Assembly (NCBI GenBank): GCA_900549135.1
Contig: URNI01000006.1
Location: 1-38,595 of the forward strand
DNA: 38,595 nucleotides
Direction: 5' to 3'
Source: an uncultured Collinsella sp.
GTDB lineage: Bacteria; Actinomycetota; Coriobacteriia; Coriobacteriales; Coriobacteriaceae
Below the pieces are notes generated by a model, which saw nothing but the letters and a program-made list of their open reading frames with translations, was not told the origin of the DNA and did not search any database. Below are positions 1 through 8,575 of this stretch, one piece after another (the stretch's first letter is position 1; each line of letters opens with the position of its first letter). The position numbers and the translations under genes were made by a program.

Positions 1-721
1 GAACGGCATCGATCATGGGCAAATCGTTATCGGAATCGCCAAATACGGCCACCTCATCGGGCGTCAGGCCCAAAGCGCGCGCCAGCTCCAGCGCAGCGCA
101 GCCCTTATCCCAACCGGCCGGGAGAATATCAAATAGGCGCACGCGGTTGTTAGGAAATACAAGCGAGAGCTCCGGCACCTCGGCAGCAATGCGCTCGCGC
201 AGCTCAGCAAGCTCTCCGCGCGAGCGGGCGCTCCAGATATTCGCCTTGTATACCGGGGCATCATCGACAACAGGACGGCACGGGGCCTCTTCGCCTTTGA
301 GCCACGCATTACCGCCCGACTCCATGGCGCGACGAACGCGCTCGGGATCGCTCGTCACGCAGTAGGCATCGTTATTCCAAAAGTCGTCACCCAGGCTGTA
401 GACCTTCAGATACGTATCATCGGTCTCTTGCTCCAAGTAGTCAGCCAAGCGCATAAGAGCAGCGTTGTCGGTCGCATGCGAGGCTACCGCCTCGCCGTCC
501 ACAAACATGACCTGGCCATTGCAGAACGCACCGGTCGAAAAGCACTCGGAACAATTTTTGAACATCCAGCCCATCGCGGACGGCTGACGGCCCGAAACCG
601 GGCCAAAGTGCAGACCCGCCGCCTGCATGGCATGAATGCCCTCGATAGCGTAGTCGCTGGCACCGTCATGTCCAGCCGGAATCAGCGTATCGTCCATATC
701 GGTCAGCACAAGTTTGATCAT
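1..721 (-). CDS. HAD-superfamily (Cof-type) hydrolase, C-terminus beyond the window
   Basis: Reading leftward from an ATG at 721 gives MIKLVLTDMDDTLIPAGHD and stays open to the window edge (about 240 codons). The N-terminal DMDDT is HAD motif I with the nucleophilic aspartate, and near the left edge VFGDSDNDLPMI is motif IV, which binds Mg2+. The large cap between them fits the Cof/HAD-IIB group of sugar-phosphate or nucleotide phosphatases; the substrate cannot be read from the sequence. Only the last residues after motif IV are missing. The gene is divergent from the thiamine operon, and about 65 bases separate its start from the riboswitch. Confidence 0.85.
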   Translation of the reverse strand, partial: MIKLVLTDMDDTLIPAGHDGASDYAIEGIHAMQAAGLHFGPVSGRQPSAMGWMFKNCSECFSTGAFCNGQVMFVDGEAVASHATDNAALMRLADYLEQETDDTYLKVYSLGDDFWNNDAYCVTSDPERVRRAMESGGNAWLKGEEAPCRPVVDDAPVYKANIWSARSRGELAELRERIAAEVPELSLVFPNNRVRLFDILPAGWDKGCAALELARALGLTPDEVAVFGDSDNDLPMIDAV

Positions 722-786
722 AGAGTCCCCAGTCATTTTCACCGTATCCATTGTAACGGTGCGCTAGTATAGGGAACAACAGATTC

Positions 787-880
787 GATGCGGGAGTGCC
801 GGCGGTGCAAACCACAAGGCTGAGAGGGCATGGGGCCCAATCCTTTGAACCTGTCAGTTAATGCTGGCGTAGGGAGCATG
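787..880 (+). promoter_or_regulatory. TPP riboswitch (THI element)
   Basis: The conserved THI-box blocks are present in order: GGGAGTGCC (792-800), CTGAGA (820-825), CCTTTGAACCTG (842-853) and TAATGCTGGCGTAGGGA near the 3' end. An ATGC (788-791) can pair with GCAT (876-879) to close P1. It lies directly upstream of a strong terminator and of thiM, so it should repress the operon when thiamine pyrophosphate is abundant, by transcription termination. Confidence 0.95.
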
Positions 881-890
881 CCGCCTTTAC

Positions 891-921
891 AGGGGCGCTG
901 TCTATGCACAGCGCCCCTTTT
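891..921 (+). terminator. Riboswitch-controlled intrinsic terminator
   Basis: A perfect 11-bp stem AGGGGCGCTGT (891-901) / ACAGCGCCCCT (908-918) with a 6-nt loop is followed by a short T run. It sits between the TPP aptamer and the thiM ribosome binding site, the classic place for the expression platform. Confidence 0.9.
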
Positions 922-943
922 CTATGCCAAGGAGGCATGTGCA

Positions 944-1783
944 GTGATTGATTCGGAACAGCTTAAGCAACATGTGATCAAGGCCGTGGATGAGATTCGC
1001 GCCACCAATCCGATGGCAGGCTCCATCACCAACACGGTGACGATCGACTTTGTCGCCAACGCGCAGCTCGCCGTGGGCGGATCGGCCGCCATGGTCTATC
1101 TGCCCGACGAGGGCGAGGCGCTCGTTGCCGGCGGCGGCGCCATCTATCTCAACATGGGCACGCTCTTCCCCATCTACGAGCAGACGATTCCCCGCGCGGC
1201 GAAGGCGGCACACGACGCCGGCAAGCCCTGGGTGCTCGATCCGGTGGGCCTGGGCATCGGTAGCCTGCGCACCCAGTTGGTAAACGAGCTCAAGCAGTAT
1301 AAGCCCGCCATCGTGCGCGGCAACGCCTCCGAGATCATCGCGCTCGCCGGCCTGTGGGGTCTTGAGGGCGAGGCGGCCGATCTGAGCCGCGTACGCGGTG
1401 TCGATACCACCGACACGGTAGACGCCGCCCGCAATGCCGCGGTGGCGCTCGCCCGCTACACCGGTGGCGCCGTTGTGGTCTCGGGCGAAGTCGACCTGAT
1501 CACCGACGGCACGACCGTGGCCAAGTCCCACGGCGGCAGCCCGCTCATGTCCAAGATCACCGGCTGCGGCTGCTCGCAGGGCGGCGTGCTGGCCGTGTAC
1601 GCCTGCGCCGCCGATCCGTTTACGGCAGCCGTCTGCGGTGCCGCCGTCTACAACGTTGCCGGCTCGCGTGCCGCCGCTGTCGCCGACGCCCCGGCGAGCT
1701 TTAAGGTCGCCTTTATCGATGAGCTCTACCGCGCGAGCGCCCAGGACATCGCCGATAACCGACTCGAGCTCGAGGAGGCATAA
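944..1783 (+). CDS. thiM: Hydroxyethylthiazole kinase ThiM
   Basis: ThiM phosphorylates the thiazole moiety so that it can be salvaged into thiamine. The protein has 279 residues, close to the family norm. It shows the family pattern GGGAIYLNMGT, LDPVGLG, VRGNASEI and, towards the C-terminus, the anion-hole/catalytic segment KITGCGCSQGG with the conserved cysteine. I place the start at GTG 944 because AAGGAGG (929-935) lies 8 nt upstream; the frame is open further upstream but that would run through the terminator. It is the first gene of a three-gene operon behind the TPP riboswitch. Confidence 0.95.
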   Translation: MIDSEQLKQHVIKAVDEIRATNPMAGSITNTVTIDFVANAQLAVGGSAAMVYLPDEGEALVAGGGAIYLNMGTLFPIYEQTIPRAAKAAHDAGKPWVLDPVGLGIGSLRTQLVNELKQYKPAIVRGNASEIIALAGLWGLEGEAADLSRVRGVDTTDTVDAARNAAVALARYTGGAVVVSGEVDLITDGTTVAKSHGGSPLMSKITGCGCSQGGVLAVYACAADPFTAAVCGAAVYNVAGSRAAAVADAPASFKVAFIDELYRASAQDIADNRLELEEA

Positions 1784-1786
1784 GCC

Positions 1787-2128
1787 ATGTCCGAGCCCGC
1801 AACCAATGCCGGCATGAACACGCTCGTCGCTGTGGCCATCGCCCCATGCGGCACCGGCGATGAGCTATCCGCCGAGGTCGCCGAGGTCGTGCGCGTCATT
1901 CGCGAGAGCGGCCTTCCCAACCGCACCACCTCGATGTTCACCGAGATCGAGGGCGACTGGGACGAGGTCATGCAGGTCGTGCGCGACGCAACCTTTGTGT
2001 TGGCGAGCAAGGGCATCCGCACCGAAGTCGTGCTCAAAGCCGATATTCGACCCGGATTTACCGACACCATGACCGGCAAGCTCGAACGCATGGAAGCGCA
2101 GATCAAAAAGCAGGAGGAAGCACGATGA
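1787..2128 (+). CDS. Thiamine-binding protein (MTH1187/YkoF family)
   Basis: A 113-residue protein matching the small ferredoxin-like MTH1187/YkoF fold (thiamine_BP): an N-terminal strand with VAIAPCGTG, a middle RESGLPNRTTSMFTEIEG, and a C-terminal LKADIRPGFTDTMTGK. Members bind thiamine or its HMP moiety in the cytoplasm; their exact role is unclear. The gene begins 3 nt after thiM and its stop overlaps the thiE start (ATGA at 2125-2128), so the three are translationally coupled. In other bacteria relatives accompany thiamine-precursor ABC transporters; no transporter is seen here. Confidence 0.85.
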   Translation: MSEPATNAGMNTLVAVAIAPCGTGDELSAEVAEVVRVIRESGLPNRTTSMFTEIEGDWDEVMQVVRDATFVLASKGIRTEVVLKADIRPGFTDTMTGKLERMEAQIKKQEEAR

Positions 2129-2820
2129 GCATCCGCGACAACCTTGATATCTCGGCCTATCTGGTACTCGGCCCCGAAAACACGCTCGGGCGTCCCGTGG
2201 GCGATGTGGTGGCCCAGGCGCTCGACGCAGGCTTTACCTGCATCCAGGTGCGCTCCAAGGTGGCAAGCGCCCGTGAAATCATCGCGCTGACGGGCGACGC
2301 CGCGCAGGCAATCGCACAGGCCGGCAAAACCGGTCAGGTTGCCCTGCTGATCGACGACCGCCTGGACTGCGTACTCGCCGCGCGCGAGCAGGGTATTGCT
2401 GTCGACGGCGTGCACGTGGGCCAGAGCGATATTCCCGTCGAGGTCTGCCGCAAGCTTCTGGGCCCCGATGCCATCGTGGGCCTTTCGGCCCGCTGCGAGG
2501 AGATGCTCGAGTACGTCAAGACCGCCGACATGAGCCTAGTCGACTACCTGGGCATCGGCCCGCTCCACGAGACCGAAACCAAGCGCGACTGCGGACGCGC
2601 GGCCGACGGCTCTATCATCACCAAGAGCTTTGAGGACCTGGCCGCACTCCACGCGGCAAGCCCCGTGCCCATCGTGGTGGGCGGCGGCGTCAAGACGGCC
2701 GACCTGCCGCAGCTTAAGGCCACCGGCGTCGACGGCTTCTTTGTGGTGAGTGCCGTCTGCAGCGCCGACGACCCCTACGCCGCGGCCAAGGAGCTCGTAG
2801 ACACCTGGCAGCAGGCATAG
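2125..2820 (+). CDS. thiE: Thiamine-phosphate synthase ThiE
   Basis: ThiE joins HMP pyrophosphate and thiazole phosphate to give thiamine phosphate. The 231-residue TIM-barrel shows IQVRSK (the usual QLREK-type pyrophosphate-binding strand), LIDDRLD, DGVHVGQSD, the YLGIGPLHETETK segment (equivalent of the YxGxGPvFxTxTK signature) and a C-terminal PIVVGGGV phosphate-binding loop. It overlaps the preceding gene by 4 nt. With ThiM it makes a salvage pair; ThiD, needed to make HMP-PP, is not in the window and must be encoded elsewhere. Confidence 0.93.
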   Translation: MSIRDNLDISAYLVLGPENTLGRPVGDVVAQALDAGFTCIQVRSKVASAREIIALTGDAAQAIAQAGKTGQVALLIDDRLDCVLAAREQGIAVDGVHVGQSDIPVEVCRKLLGPDAIVGLSARCEEMLEYVKTADMSLVDYLGIGPLHETETKRDCGRAADGSIITKSFEDLAALHAASPVPIVVGGGVKTADLPQLKATGVDGFFVVSAVCSADDPYAAAKELVDTWQQA

Positions 2821-2864
2821 GCATAGGCCGAGCAACTGATTCGCAGCCTCATATCTTCAGCAAT

Positions 2865-2910
2865 GGAAAGCGCATCCCAGTTTGGATCTCCATTCCGGGA
2901 TGCGCTTTCC
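2865..2910. terminator. Terminator-like hairpin between convergent genes
   Basis: GGAAAGCGCATCCC (2865-2878) pairs perfectly with GGGATGCGCTTTCC (2897-2910) across an 18-nt loop. It lies between the convergent ends of thiE and the patatin gene. There is no clear T run on either strand, so it may be a bidirectional terminator of non-classical form or an mRNA 3'-end stabiliser. Confidence 0.5.
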
Positions 2911-2932
2911 GCCGAGATGGCGGCAGCAGCCT

Positions 2933-3802
2933 CTACCCTGCCAGATATGCCTCCAGTGCCGGCAAAGTCGCCTCCGCATCGCGGCGACCAATCTGGTAGA
3001 TGCGCTCAAGTTCATCGGGCTCGCGACACAGCGACGGCACCTTCACCGATTCGCTCGGACGCACCACAAAGATTTCGCCGGCAGCCTCGCGACGTGCCAG
3101 GTCATCGAGCGTGGCATTGTAGACCTCATGCCGATGCTCGAGCGCTGCGACAAACTCCGGATAGTGACGGAACACGCGACGCAGCATGGGCATCACGCTG
3201 TTGGGCTGCTTTACAAAGCCCGCCGGCTGCGTGAGTACCACGATATTACGGTCATACCCCTGCGCAAACAGCCATGCGCTGGGAATAGAATCAGCCACGC
3301 CGCCATCCAGGTACTTACGGCCCTCAATGGCGACAGGGCGCGTCGCCACGGGAATCGCCGATGACGCCCGGATCCACTCGATATCGCGCTCATCGCCATA
3401 AGGCAGGTCATGGTAGACAGCCTTGCCCGTCTCGATATCGGTGCACACGCACGTAAACCGCATGGGGCAGGCGCGATATGTCTCCAAATCGATGGGATCG
3501 CGCTCGATGGGCACCTCGTGATAGGCAAAATCGGCATTGAACATATCGCCGGTCCGCAGCCAGCTTGCTACACCCGCATAGCGCTTATCGGCACAATAGG
3601 CCTTGTTATAGCGAATGGCGCGGCCGATCTGGCGCGATTTAAAGTTGTAGCCAAACGCCGCGCCCGCCGAGACACCCACCATATGGTCGCAAGTTAAGCC
3701 GTGCTCCATCCAAACGTCGAGCACGCCCGCCGTATACATACCGCGGTAGCCGCCTCCCTCGAGTGCCAGCCCCACCGTGCGCGTCGTATTTGACTGTGCC
3801 AT
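2933..3802 (-). CDS. Patatin-like phospholipase family protein
   Basis: A 289-residue cytoplasmic-type patatin acyl hydrolase. The oxyanion-hole loop EGGGYRGMYTAG is at residues 15-26, the nucleophile elbow GVSAG at 43-47 (Ser45) and the second dyad residue in DGG at 166-168 (Asp166), so the Ser-Asp dyad is intact. No signal peptide or membrane segment is visible. The length and layout resemble bacterial YjjU-type patatins. A GGAG precedes the ATG. The gene is convergent with thiE and divergent from the c-di-GMP gene; the lipid substrate is not predictable. Confidence 0.88.
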   Translation of the reverse strand: MAQSNTTRTVGLALEGGGYRGMYTAGVLDVWMEHGLTCDHMVGVSAGAAFGYNFKSRQIGRAIRYNKAYCADKRYAGVASWLRTGDMFNADFAYHEVPIERDPIDLETYRACPMRFTCVCTDIETGKAVYHDLPYGDERDIEWIRASSAIPVATRPVAIEGRKYLDGGVADSIPSAWLFAQGYDRNIVVLTQPAGFVKQPNSVMPMLRRVFRHYPEFVAALEHRHEVYNATLDDLARREAAGEIFVVRPSESVKVPSLCREPDELERIYQIGRRDAEATLPALEAYLAG

Positions 3803-4126
3803 GCGACCATCTCCGTTCCTGCGTTTTTAACCGGGACAAGTATACCCGTCAACATATATCGTCTCAGCCGCATTTTTATCAAGCATCGCATCGTCGCGCT
3901 ACCGCTTGTCGAATAATAGCCGCCCGCAGCATGTGCACCCATCTATAATTGTGCACTGCTGTTTATGCTACTCAGCAGTTATCAACAGCGAACATTCGTC
4001 GGCAAATTAACCCAACAACGCAGCAAGACGGGGGCCTGGATACACGCAAGACGCCGAGTAACGACGCGTGTACACAACGAGCTCGCCCGACGCAATCCGC
4101 CCCGACCTCAGAAAGCCACTTAGAAC
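3803..4126. other. Divergent intergenic region / c-di-GMP gene leader
   Basis: This 324-nt gap carries the promoters of the patatin gene (minus) and the GGDEF/EAL gene (plus). A perfect -10 hexamer TATAAT lies at 3944-3949 on the plus strand, but I see no good -35. The leader that would follow contains a 7-bp hairpin TACACGC (4041-4047) / GCGTGTA (4066-4072). No small ORF with a ribosome binding site and no recognised riboswitch was found. Confidence 0.35.
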
Positions 4127-6844
4127 ATGGAAACTGTCAGCAATTACACCGAAACGCTCGAAAAGACCGTCCGCGACCTTCTCGAGCGTCAGGATGATCT
4201 GATTAGGACCGCCTTTACCGACCAGCTTACCGGGCTTGGTAACCGCGGCGGCTTTGCCCGCTCCCTCGAAGAACTCTGGGAGCAGGACGCCCCCGTTACC
4301 ATGGCGTTCATCGATATCGACAATCTCAAGCACTGCAACGACGTCTTTGGGCATGACGAGGGCAACCGCTATATCTTGCAGGTAAGTCTCTATCTTAATC
4401 TGTATATGAAGGTGGGCGAAGCGGCGTTTCGCATAGGCGGCGACGAGTTTGCCATCCTATCTACGATTGCAACCGAGGACGACCTCGCCGAACGTCTGAA
4501 ACACTGCCGAACGGTTCTGCTCAAAAACAACGATTCCGAGATGCCCCACTCGTTTAGCTACGGAGTGTCACATGCCGACCCCGCCCTGGGCGAAGCTTCC
4601 AATCGCATGACGCTCGATGCCGACCATCGCATGTACGACTACAAGCTACGTCATGCCATGCACCTCGATCGACGCAATATCACGCAAGTTCACGCCGACG
4701 ACTTCGAAATAAGCGATCGAATTTTTGACGCCTTTTCGATGCTCAATGAGGGCCGATATTTCTTTATCGAGAACTTGGACAAACATCGCACCCTTTGGTC
4801 ACAAGGTGCCTTGCGCGATCTTGGCCTTCCCTCGGAGCACATAGACAACTGTCGCGATTACTGGAAAACGCGCGTCCATCCCGACGACCTTGAGGCCTGC
4901 ATCAACGACATCGACCAAGTCTACAACGGCACCAAGCACCGTCGCGTCATGCAGTATCGTGTGCGCAACGCCGTCGGCGACTACGTCCTTTGCCGTGCTC
5001 GCGGGTTTCGTATCGACGGCGACGGAAATGTCCCCTCGCTCTATGTCGGCGAGCTCGTCAACCACTCACTTGCCGAAACCGTCGACGCCGCCACAGGCCT
5101 CGGAACGCAGCGCATGCTGGCCAACGCCATCGACGCCTGCCGCCGCGATCGTTGCGAGACAGGGCTTATAGCGGTGCGCGTTCGTGGCACGACAAAGCTC
5201 AACGAGCTCTACGGGGCCGAGGCCGTCGACAACATGCTTGCCGAATACGCAGGCCGTATGCTGTCGATCACTCGCGGCAGGAGCCGGGTCTACCGTTCAC
5301 GAAGCGTTCAGTTCGTCGTGCTCAGCAACGACCTAGACCACGAGGCATTCGAGCAACTGACCCGCCACCTTAAAGAGGCCGTTTTCGCTCCTGTTCGAAT
5401 CGCAGGCGACACCATTACTCCCGTCTGCCTTGTCGTCCCGGCCTTTTACGAGCACTTAACCCATCAAGCGACCGCCGTTTTAGGCGAACTCAACCGTCGC
5501 CTTCGCACGGCCGGCGGGCTTGTTCCCAACGACAGCCTCCCCATACCCGAGGCTGAGCGCAAAAGCGCCATCGCCGAACGTATCGACTCGCTCACGGGTC
5601 TCCATCGACCCAGCGAGTTTATGCGGCGCGCCAACGCTTTTCTCGAGGCAAGACGCGACGGCGCCTGGTGCATCGCCACGGTCGACATGGGCCACATGCG
5701 CCTGTTTAACGAATGGTATGGACAGGCCGAAGGCGACCGCCTGCTTGCCGATGTGGGCACGGTCCTCAAGGACATCGAGAATGCCGACATGGGCGTCGCA
5801 GGGTACTGGGGCCAAGATGACTTTTGCGTACTCATCCCCTTTAAGCACATCACCGTCCATCAAATCTACAACCGCGTTCGCGAGGCAGTAGCCAGGTATG
5901 ATGGCGGCGTAGGTTTTTGGCCGTCCATGGGCGTTTACCCCATCGATTCCAATGAGGAGATCACCATCGATGCGCAGGCAAAGGCCATGTTTACCAATCG
6001 GCGCGCAAAAAACGACTTTAAGGAGCGCATTGCCATTTTTTGCCCCGAGGAGTACAAGCGCGAAATCGTGTTCAACCGCACGCTGACCGAATTCCAGTAC
6101 GCACTTTCAAACGGCCGCATCACGTACTACCTTCAGCCCCAGGTCGATATGGAAACCGGCAAGATCATTGGCGCCGAGGCTCTTACACGCTGGATTGACA
6201 AGGACGGCTCTCTCATTTCGCCCGCAACGTTTATCCCCGCACTCGAGGAAAGCGGCTTTGTAGTGACGCTCGACAAATATGTTTGGCAGGGCGTCGCCAT
6301 GTGGCTCCGCGAGCGCCTCAATCGAGGACTTCGCGTGGTTCCGATTTCCCTCAATGTGTCGCGCGTAGACATTCTTGCCTGCGATGTCGCCGAGCATATG
6401 GGGTCGCTCGCCGCCCAGTACAACCTGCCGCCCGAACTCATGCACATCGAGATCACCGAGACCGCCTATACCGGAGAGTCCGAGGCCGTGGATAAGCTGA
6501 CCGCGGATCTGCACACCCGTGGCTTCTCGACCTACATGGACGATTTTGGCACCGGCCAGTCCACGCTCGCGATGCTCAAGAACGTCAACGTCGACGTCAT
6601 CAAGCTCGACCGCACCTTTGTGCCCACCGACCGCGATCAAGGCCGCAGCACGCAAATCATTTCATCGATGCTCGAAATGGCGCAGTCGCTCCATCTGCCC
6701 GTCGTGGTCGAAGGCGTCGAGACAAATGAGCAGGCGAACATGCTACGACAAATGGGCGCCCGCTACGCTCAGGGCTTCCTCTACTACCGCCCCATGCAGG
6801 CGAAGGATTTTGAGGCATTGCTCGATGGCGGCAATAACAACTGA
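4127..6844 (+). CDS. Multidomain GGDEF-PAS-GGDEF-GGDEF-EAL c-di-GMP enzyme
   Basis: A 905-residue protein with no membrane segment. After a short helical N-terminus comes a GGDEF domain with an intact active-site loop (GGDEF at 104-108); the inhibitory RxxD site is replaced by KVGE (95-98). Next is a PAS-like module (about 200-320), then two degenerate GGDEF domains: YRSRSVQF at 389 in place of RxGGDEF, and YWGQDDF at 560-566. The EAL domain has EALTRW (from 684), SLNVSR, HIEITET, DDFGTG (805-810), IKLDRTF, VVEGVET and QGFLYYRPM, so all catalytic metal and general-base positions look present. It could both make and degrade c-di-GMP, with PDE activity likely dominant. Residues 1-490 are co-linear with the next gene. 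Confidence 0.92.
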   Translation: METVSNYTETLEKTVRDLLERQDDLIRTAFTDQLTGLGNRGGFARSLEELWEQDAPVTMAFIDIDNLKHCNDVFGHDEGNRYILQVSLYLNLYMKVGEAAFRIGGDEFAILSTIATEDDLAERLKHCRTVLLKNNDSEMPHSFSYGVSHADPALGEASNRMTLDADHRMYDYKLRHAMHLDRRNITQVHADDFEISDRIFDAFSMLNEGRYFFIENLDKHRTLWSQGALRDLGLPSEHIDNCRDYWKTRVHPDDLEACINDIDQVYNGTKHRRVMQYRVRNAVGDYVLCRARGFRIDGDGNVPSLYVGELVNHSLAETVDAATGLGTQRMLANAIDACRRDRCETGLIAVRVRGTTKLNELYGAEAVDNMLAEYAGRMLSITRGRSRVYRSRSVQFVVLSNDLDHEAFEQLTRHLKEAVFAPVRIAGDTITPVCLVVPAFYEHLTHQATAVLGELNRRLRTAGGLVPNDSLPIPEAERKSAIAERIDSLTGLHRPSEFMRRANAFLEARRDGAWCIATVDMGHMRLFNEWYGQAEGDRLLADVGTVLKDIENADMGVAGYWGQDDFCVLIPFKHITVHQIYNRVREAVARYDGGVGFWPSMGVYPIDSNEEITIDAQAKAMFTNRRAKNDFKERIAIFCPEEYKREIVFNRTLTEFQYALSNGRITYYLQPQVDMETGKIIGAEALTRWIDKDGSLISPATFIPALEESGFVVTLDKYVWQGVAMWLRERLNRGLRVVPISLNVSRVDILACDVAEHMGSLAAQYNLPPELMHIEITETAYTGESEAVDKLTADLHTRGFSTYMDDFGTGQSTLAMLKNVNVDVIKLDRTFVPTDRDQGRSTQIISSMLEMAQSLHLPVVVEGVETNEQANMLRQMGARYAQGFLYYRPMQAKDFEALLDGGNNN

Positions 6845-6874
6845 TATGCTCGCGCGCAAAACGCCACCGTCGAA

Positions 6875-6933
6875 GGGGATATTTGTCTCCATTAGCTAAC
6901 TTATATCCCCAATTCAAACCAAATTGGGGATAT
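6875..6933 (+). promoter_or_regulatory. Leader with two mutually exclusive hairpins
   Basis: A perfect 12-bp stem is formed by ATATCCCCAATT (6903-6914) and AATTGGGGATAT (6922-6933). The same ATATCCCC (6903-6910) can instead pair with an upstream GGGGATAT (6875-6882). The element ends about 23 nt before the ribosome binding site of the second GGDEF gene. There is no T run. It could be an RNA switch or a pair of protein-binding half sites. Confidence 0.5.
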
Positions 6934-6971
6934 GATACAAACCGTTGTTCCGCCCAAGGAGGTTATCCATC

Positions 6972-8501
6972 ATGAACGAGTCATATCGCCTGGGCGAGCA
7001 ATCGATTATTGCCTATCTTCAGCGACTTGCGAACGGCGTCTCGACCGCCGAACTCGATGTTGCCGCGCTGCCTGCTGGGCTACGCGCCGTTGGCGAGCAA
7101 CTGCAAAAGACGCATGCCATCCTGCAACAAGAGCGCCAGCTGCTTGAGCGCAACGCCTATATCGATCCGCTCACCAACTTGGGCAACCGCAACGGATTCG
7201 ACCGTCACGTCGAGCAACTCTGGCGCAAAGGCGACCCCTTCACCTGCGCCTATATTGACATCGACCATCTCAAGCATTGCAATGATAGGTTTGGCCACGC
7301 CGAAGGCAATCGCTATATTCTGAGCATCTGCCGCACGCTCTCCGAAACCATGGAGCACGATGAGATGCTGTTCCGTATCGGTGGAGACGAGTTTGTGCTC
7401 ATCTCGCTCTCCGCAAACGAGATTGAACTCGAGCAGCGCTTGGAGCAGGTACGTACCAGGCTGATCGAGGCGAGCTCAGGTGGCAAGGCGCCCATGATCG
7501 GCAGCTTTAGCTTTGGCTGCTCGCGCGTCGATCCACTTGCTGGCGACACGCGTCGCCAGATGACAATGGATGCCGATCGCAAGATGTATCGCTATAAGCT
7601 TATGCATCGTGTGCAGCAACCGAAAGACGATGACGCGCCGCAACGCCCAATCGTCGATCAGCTTCCCTGCAACGACCGGGTGTTCCAAGCGATCTCCATG
7701 AGCTCCGAGACGCGCTATCCGTTTATCCTCAATCTCGATACGGGAGAATCGCAATGGTCGGTTAACTCCGTGCGCGATTTTGACCTGCCCTCCCAGCACC
7801 CTTTTAACTCACTCGACATGTGGCTCGCCCGCGTTCATCCCGAGGACCGCGACAACGTACGTGTCGAGCTCGACATGGTGATAAACGGCACGTGGCACTT
7901 CCACTACATGCAGTATCGCGTAATGGATGCCACCGGAAAATACGTGCTTTGCGACTGCACGGGCTACCGCTTGGACGGCACCGATACCGAGCCCGGCATG
8001 TATGTGGGCATTATCATCAACCGAAGCTTGGCAGATACGACCGATTCCGTGACCGGCTTGGGCGATATTCACGCCCTGGTCAACGCCATTGGCGAAATGC
8101 GTCGCGTGGCGCGCAAGGCTGGTTTGATCGCCATCAAAATCGACGATATCGCTCAGGTCAATGCCCGCTTTGGCTTTGATGCGGGCGACCGCGTTTTGGC
8201 AGAATGTGCCGCCTGTCTGGTGGAATGCTCGCGCGGTAAGGGTCGTATGTTCCGCTCGACGGGGCCGATGTTCGTGGCTCTTTTCGACGACTTTGATCCC
8301 GAAGAAACCGATGCGATTGCAGAGGAAATCGAGCGGTTCCTGGGTTCGCCCGTGCTCTTTGGCCCATTTGAATATCAGCCGCCCATTCGCGTGGCCACGC
8401 TCCATCTGGACGGCGTCGACCGTCAGCCCGTTTCGATTTTGAACGAGCTCAAAGCGTTGCTCGGGAAAGCCGTGCAGGTGCCAGGTACCAAACTGGATTA
8501 G
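6972..8501 (+). CDS. Diguanylate cyclase GGDEF-PAS-degenerate GGDEF
   Basis: A 509-residue soluble protein. ATG 6972 is chosen because AAGGAGG (6956-6962) is 9 nt upstream. A helical N-terminus (about 1-65) leads into a GGDEF domain with the intact loop FRIGGDEF (GGDEF at 137-141) and IDIDHLKHCND, then a PAS-like module (about 230-350), then a degenerate GGDEF (MFRSTGPMFVAL in place of the signature). The RxxD inhibitory site is EHDE here. It is expected to synthesise c-di-GMP. The architecture and spacing match the first half of the preceding 905-residue protein, so the pair probably arose by tandem duplication with gain or loss of the EAL half. Confidence 0.9.
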   Translation: MNESYRLGEQSIIAYLQRLANGVSTAELDVAALPAGLRAVGEQLQKTHAILQQERQLLERNAYIDPLTNLGNRNGFDRHVEQLWRKGDPFTCAYIDIDHLKHCNDRFGHAEGNRYILSICRTLSETMEHDEMLFRIGGDEFVLISLSANEIELEQRLEQVRTRLIEASSGGKAPMIGSFSFGCSRVDPLAGDTRRQMTMDADRKMYRYKLMHRVQQPKDDDAPQRPIVDQLPCNDRVFQAISMSSETRYPFILNLDTGESQWSVNSVRDFDLPSQHPFNSLDMWLARVHPEDRDNVRVELDMVINGTWHFHYMQYRVMDATGKYVLCDCTGYRLDGTDTEPGMYVGIIINRSLADTTDSVTGLGDIHALVNAIGEMRRVARKAGLIAIKIDDIAQVNARFGFDAGDRVLAECAACLVECSRGKGRMFRSTGPMFVALFDDFDPEETDAIAEEIERFLGSPVLFGPFEYQPPIRVATLHLDGVDRQPVSILNELKALLGKAVQVPGTKLD

Positions 8502-8538
8502 CACCGCGCCCACACCGCCTCCCCCATCGTGCGATAAT

Positions 8539-8566
8539 CCTCTGCAGAAGTCACCGACAGCAGAGG
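8539..8566 (+). promoter_or_regulatory. Hairpin overlapping a ribosome binding site
   Basis: CCTCTGC (8539-8545) pairs with GCAGAGG (8560-8566), and the 3' arm runs into the GGGAG ribosome binding site (8565-8569) of the flavodoxin-like gene. A -10-like GATAAT (8533-8538) precedes it. It may reduce translation, but a 7-bp stem is modest evidence. Confidence 0.25.
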
Positions 8567-8575
8567 GAGTTTGTG

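Noticed and set aside
3950..4126. A c-di-GMP (GEMM) riboswitch before the GGDEF/EAL gene
   Set aside because: A few bases resemble the GEMM consensus, but the GNRA tetraloop, its receptor and the two paired arms are absent.
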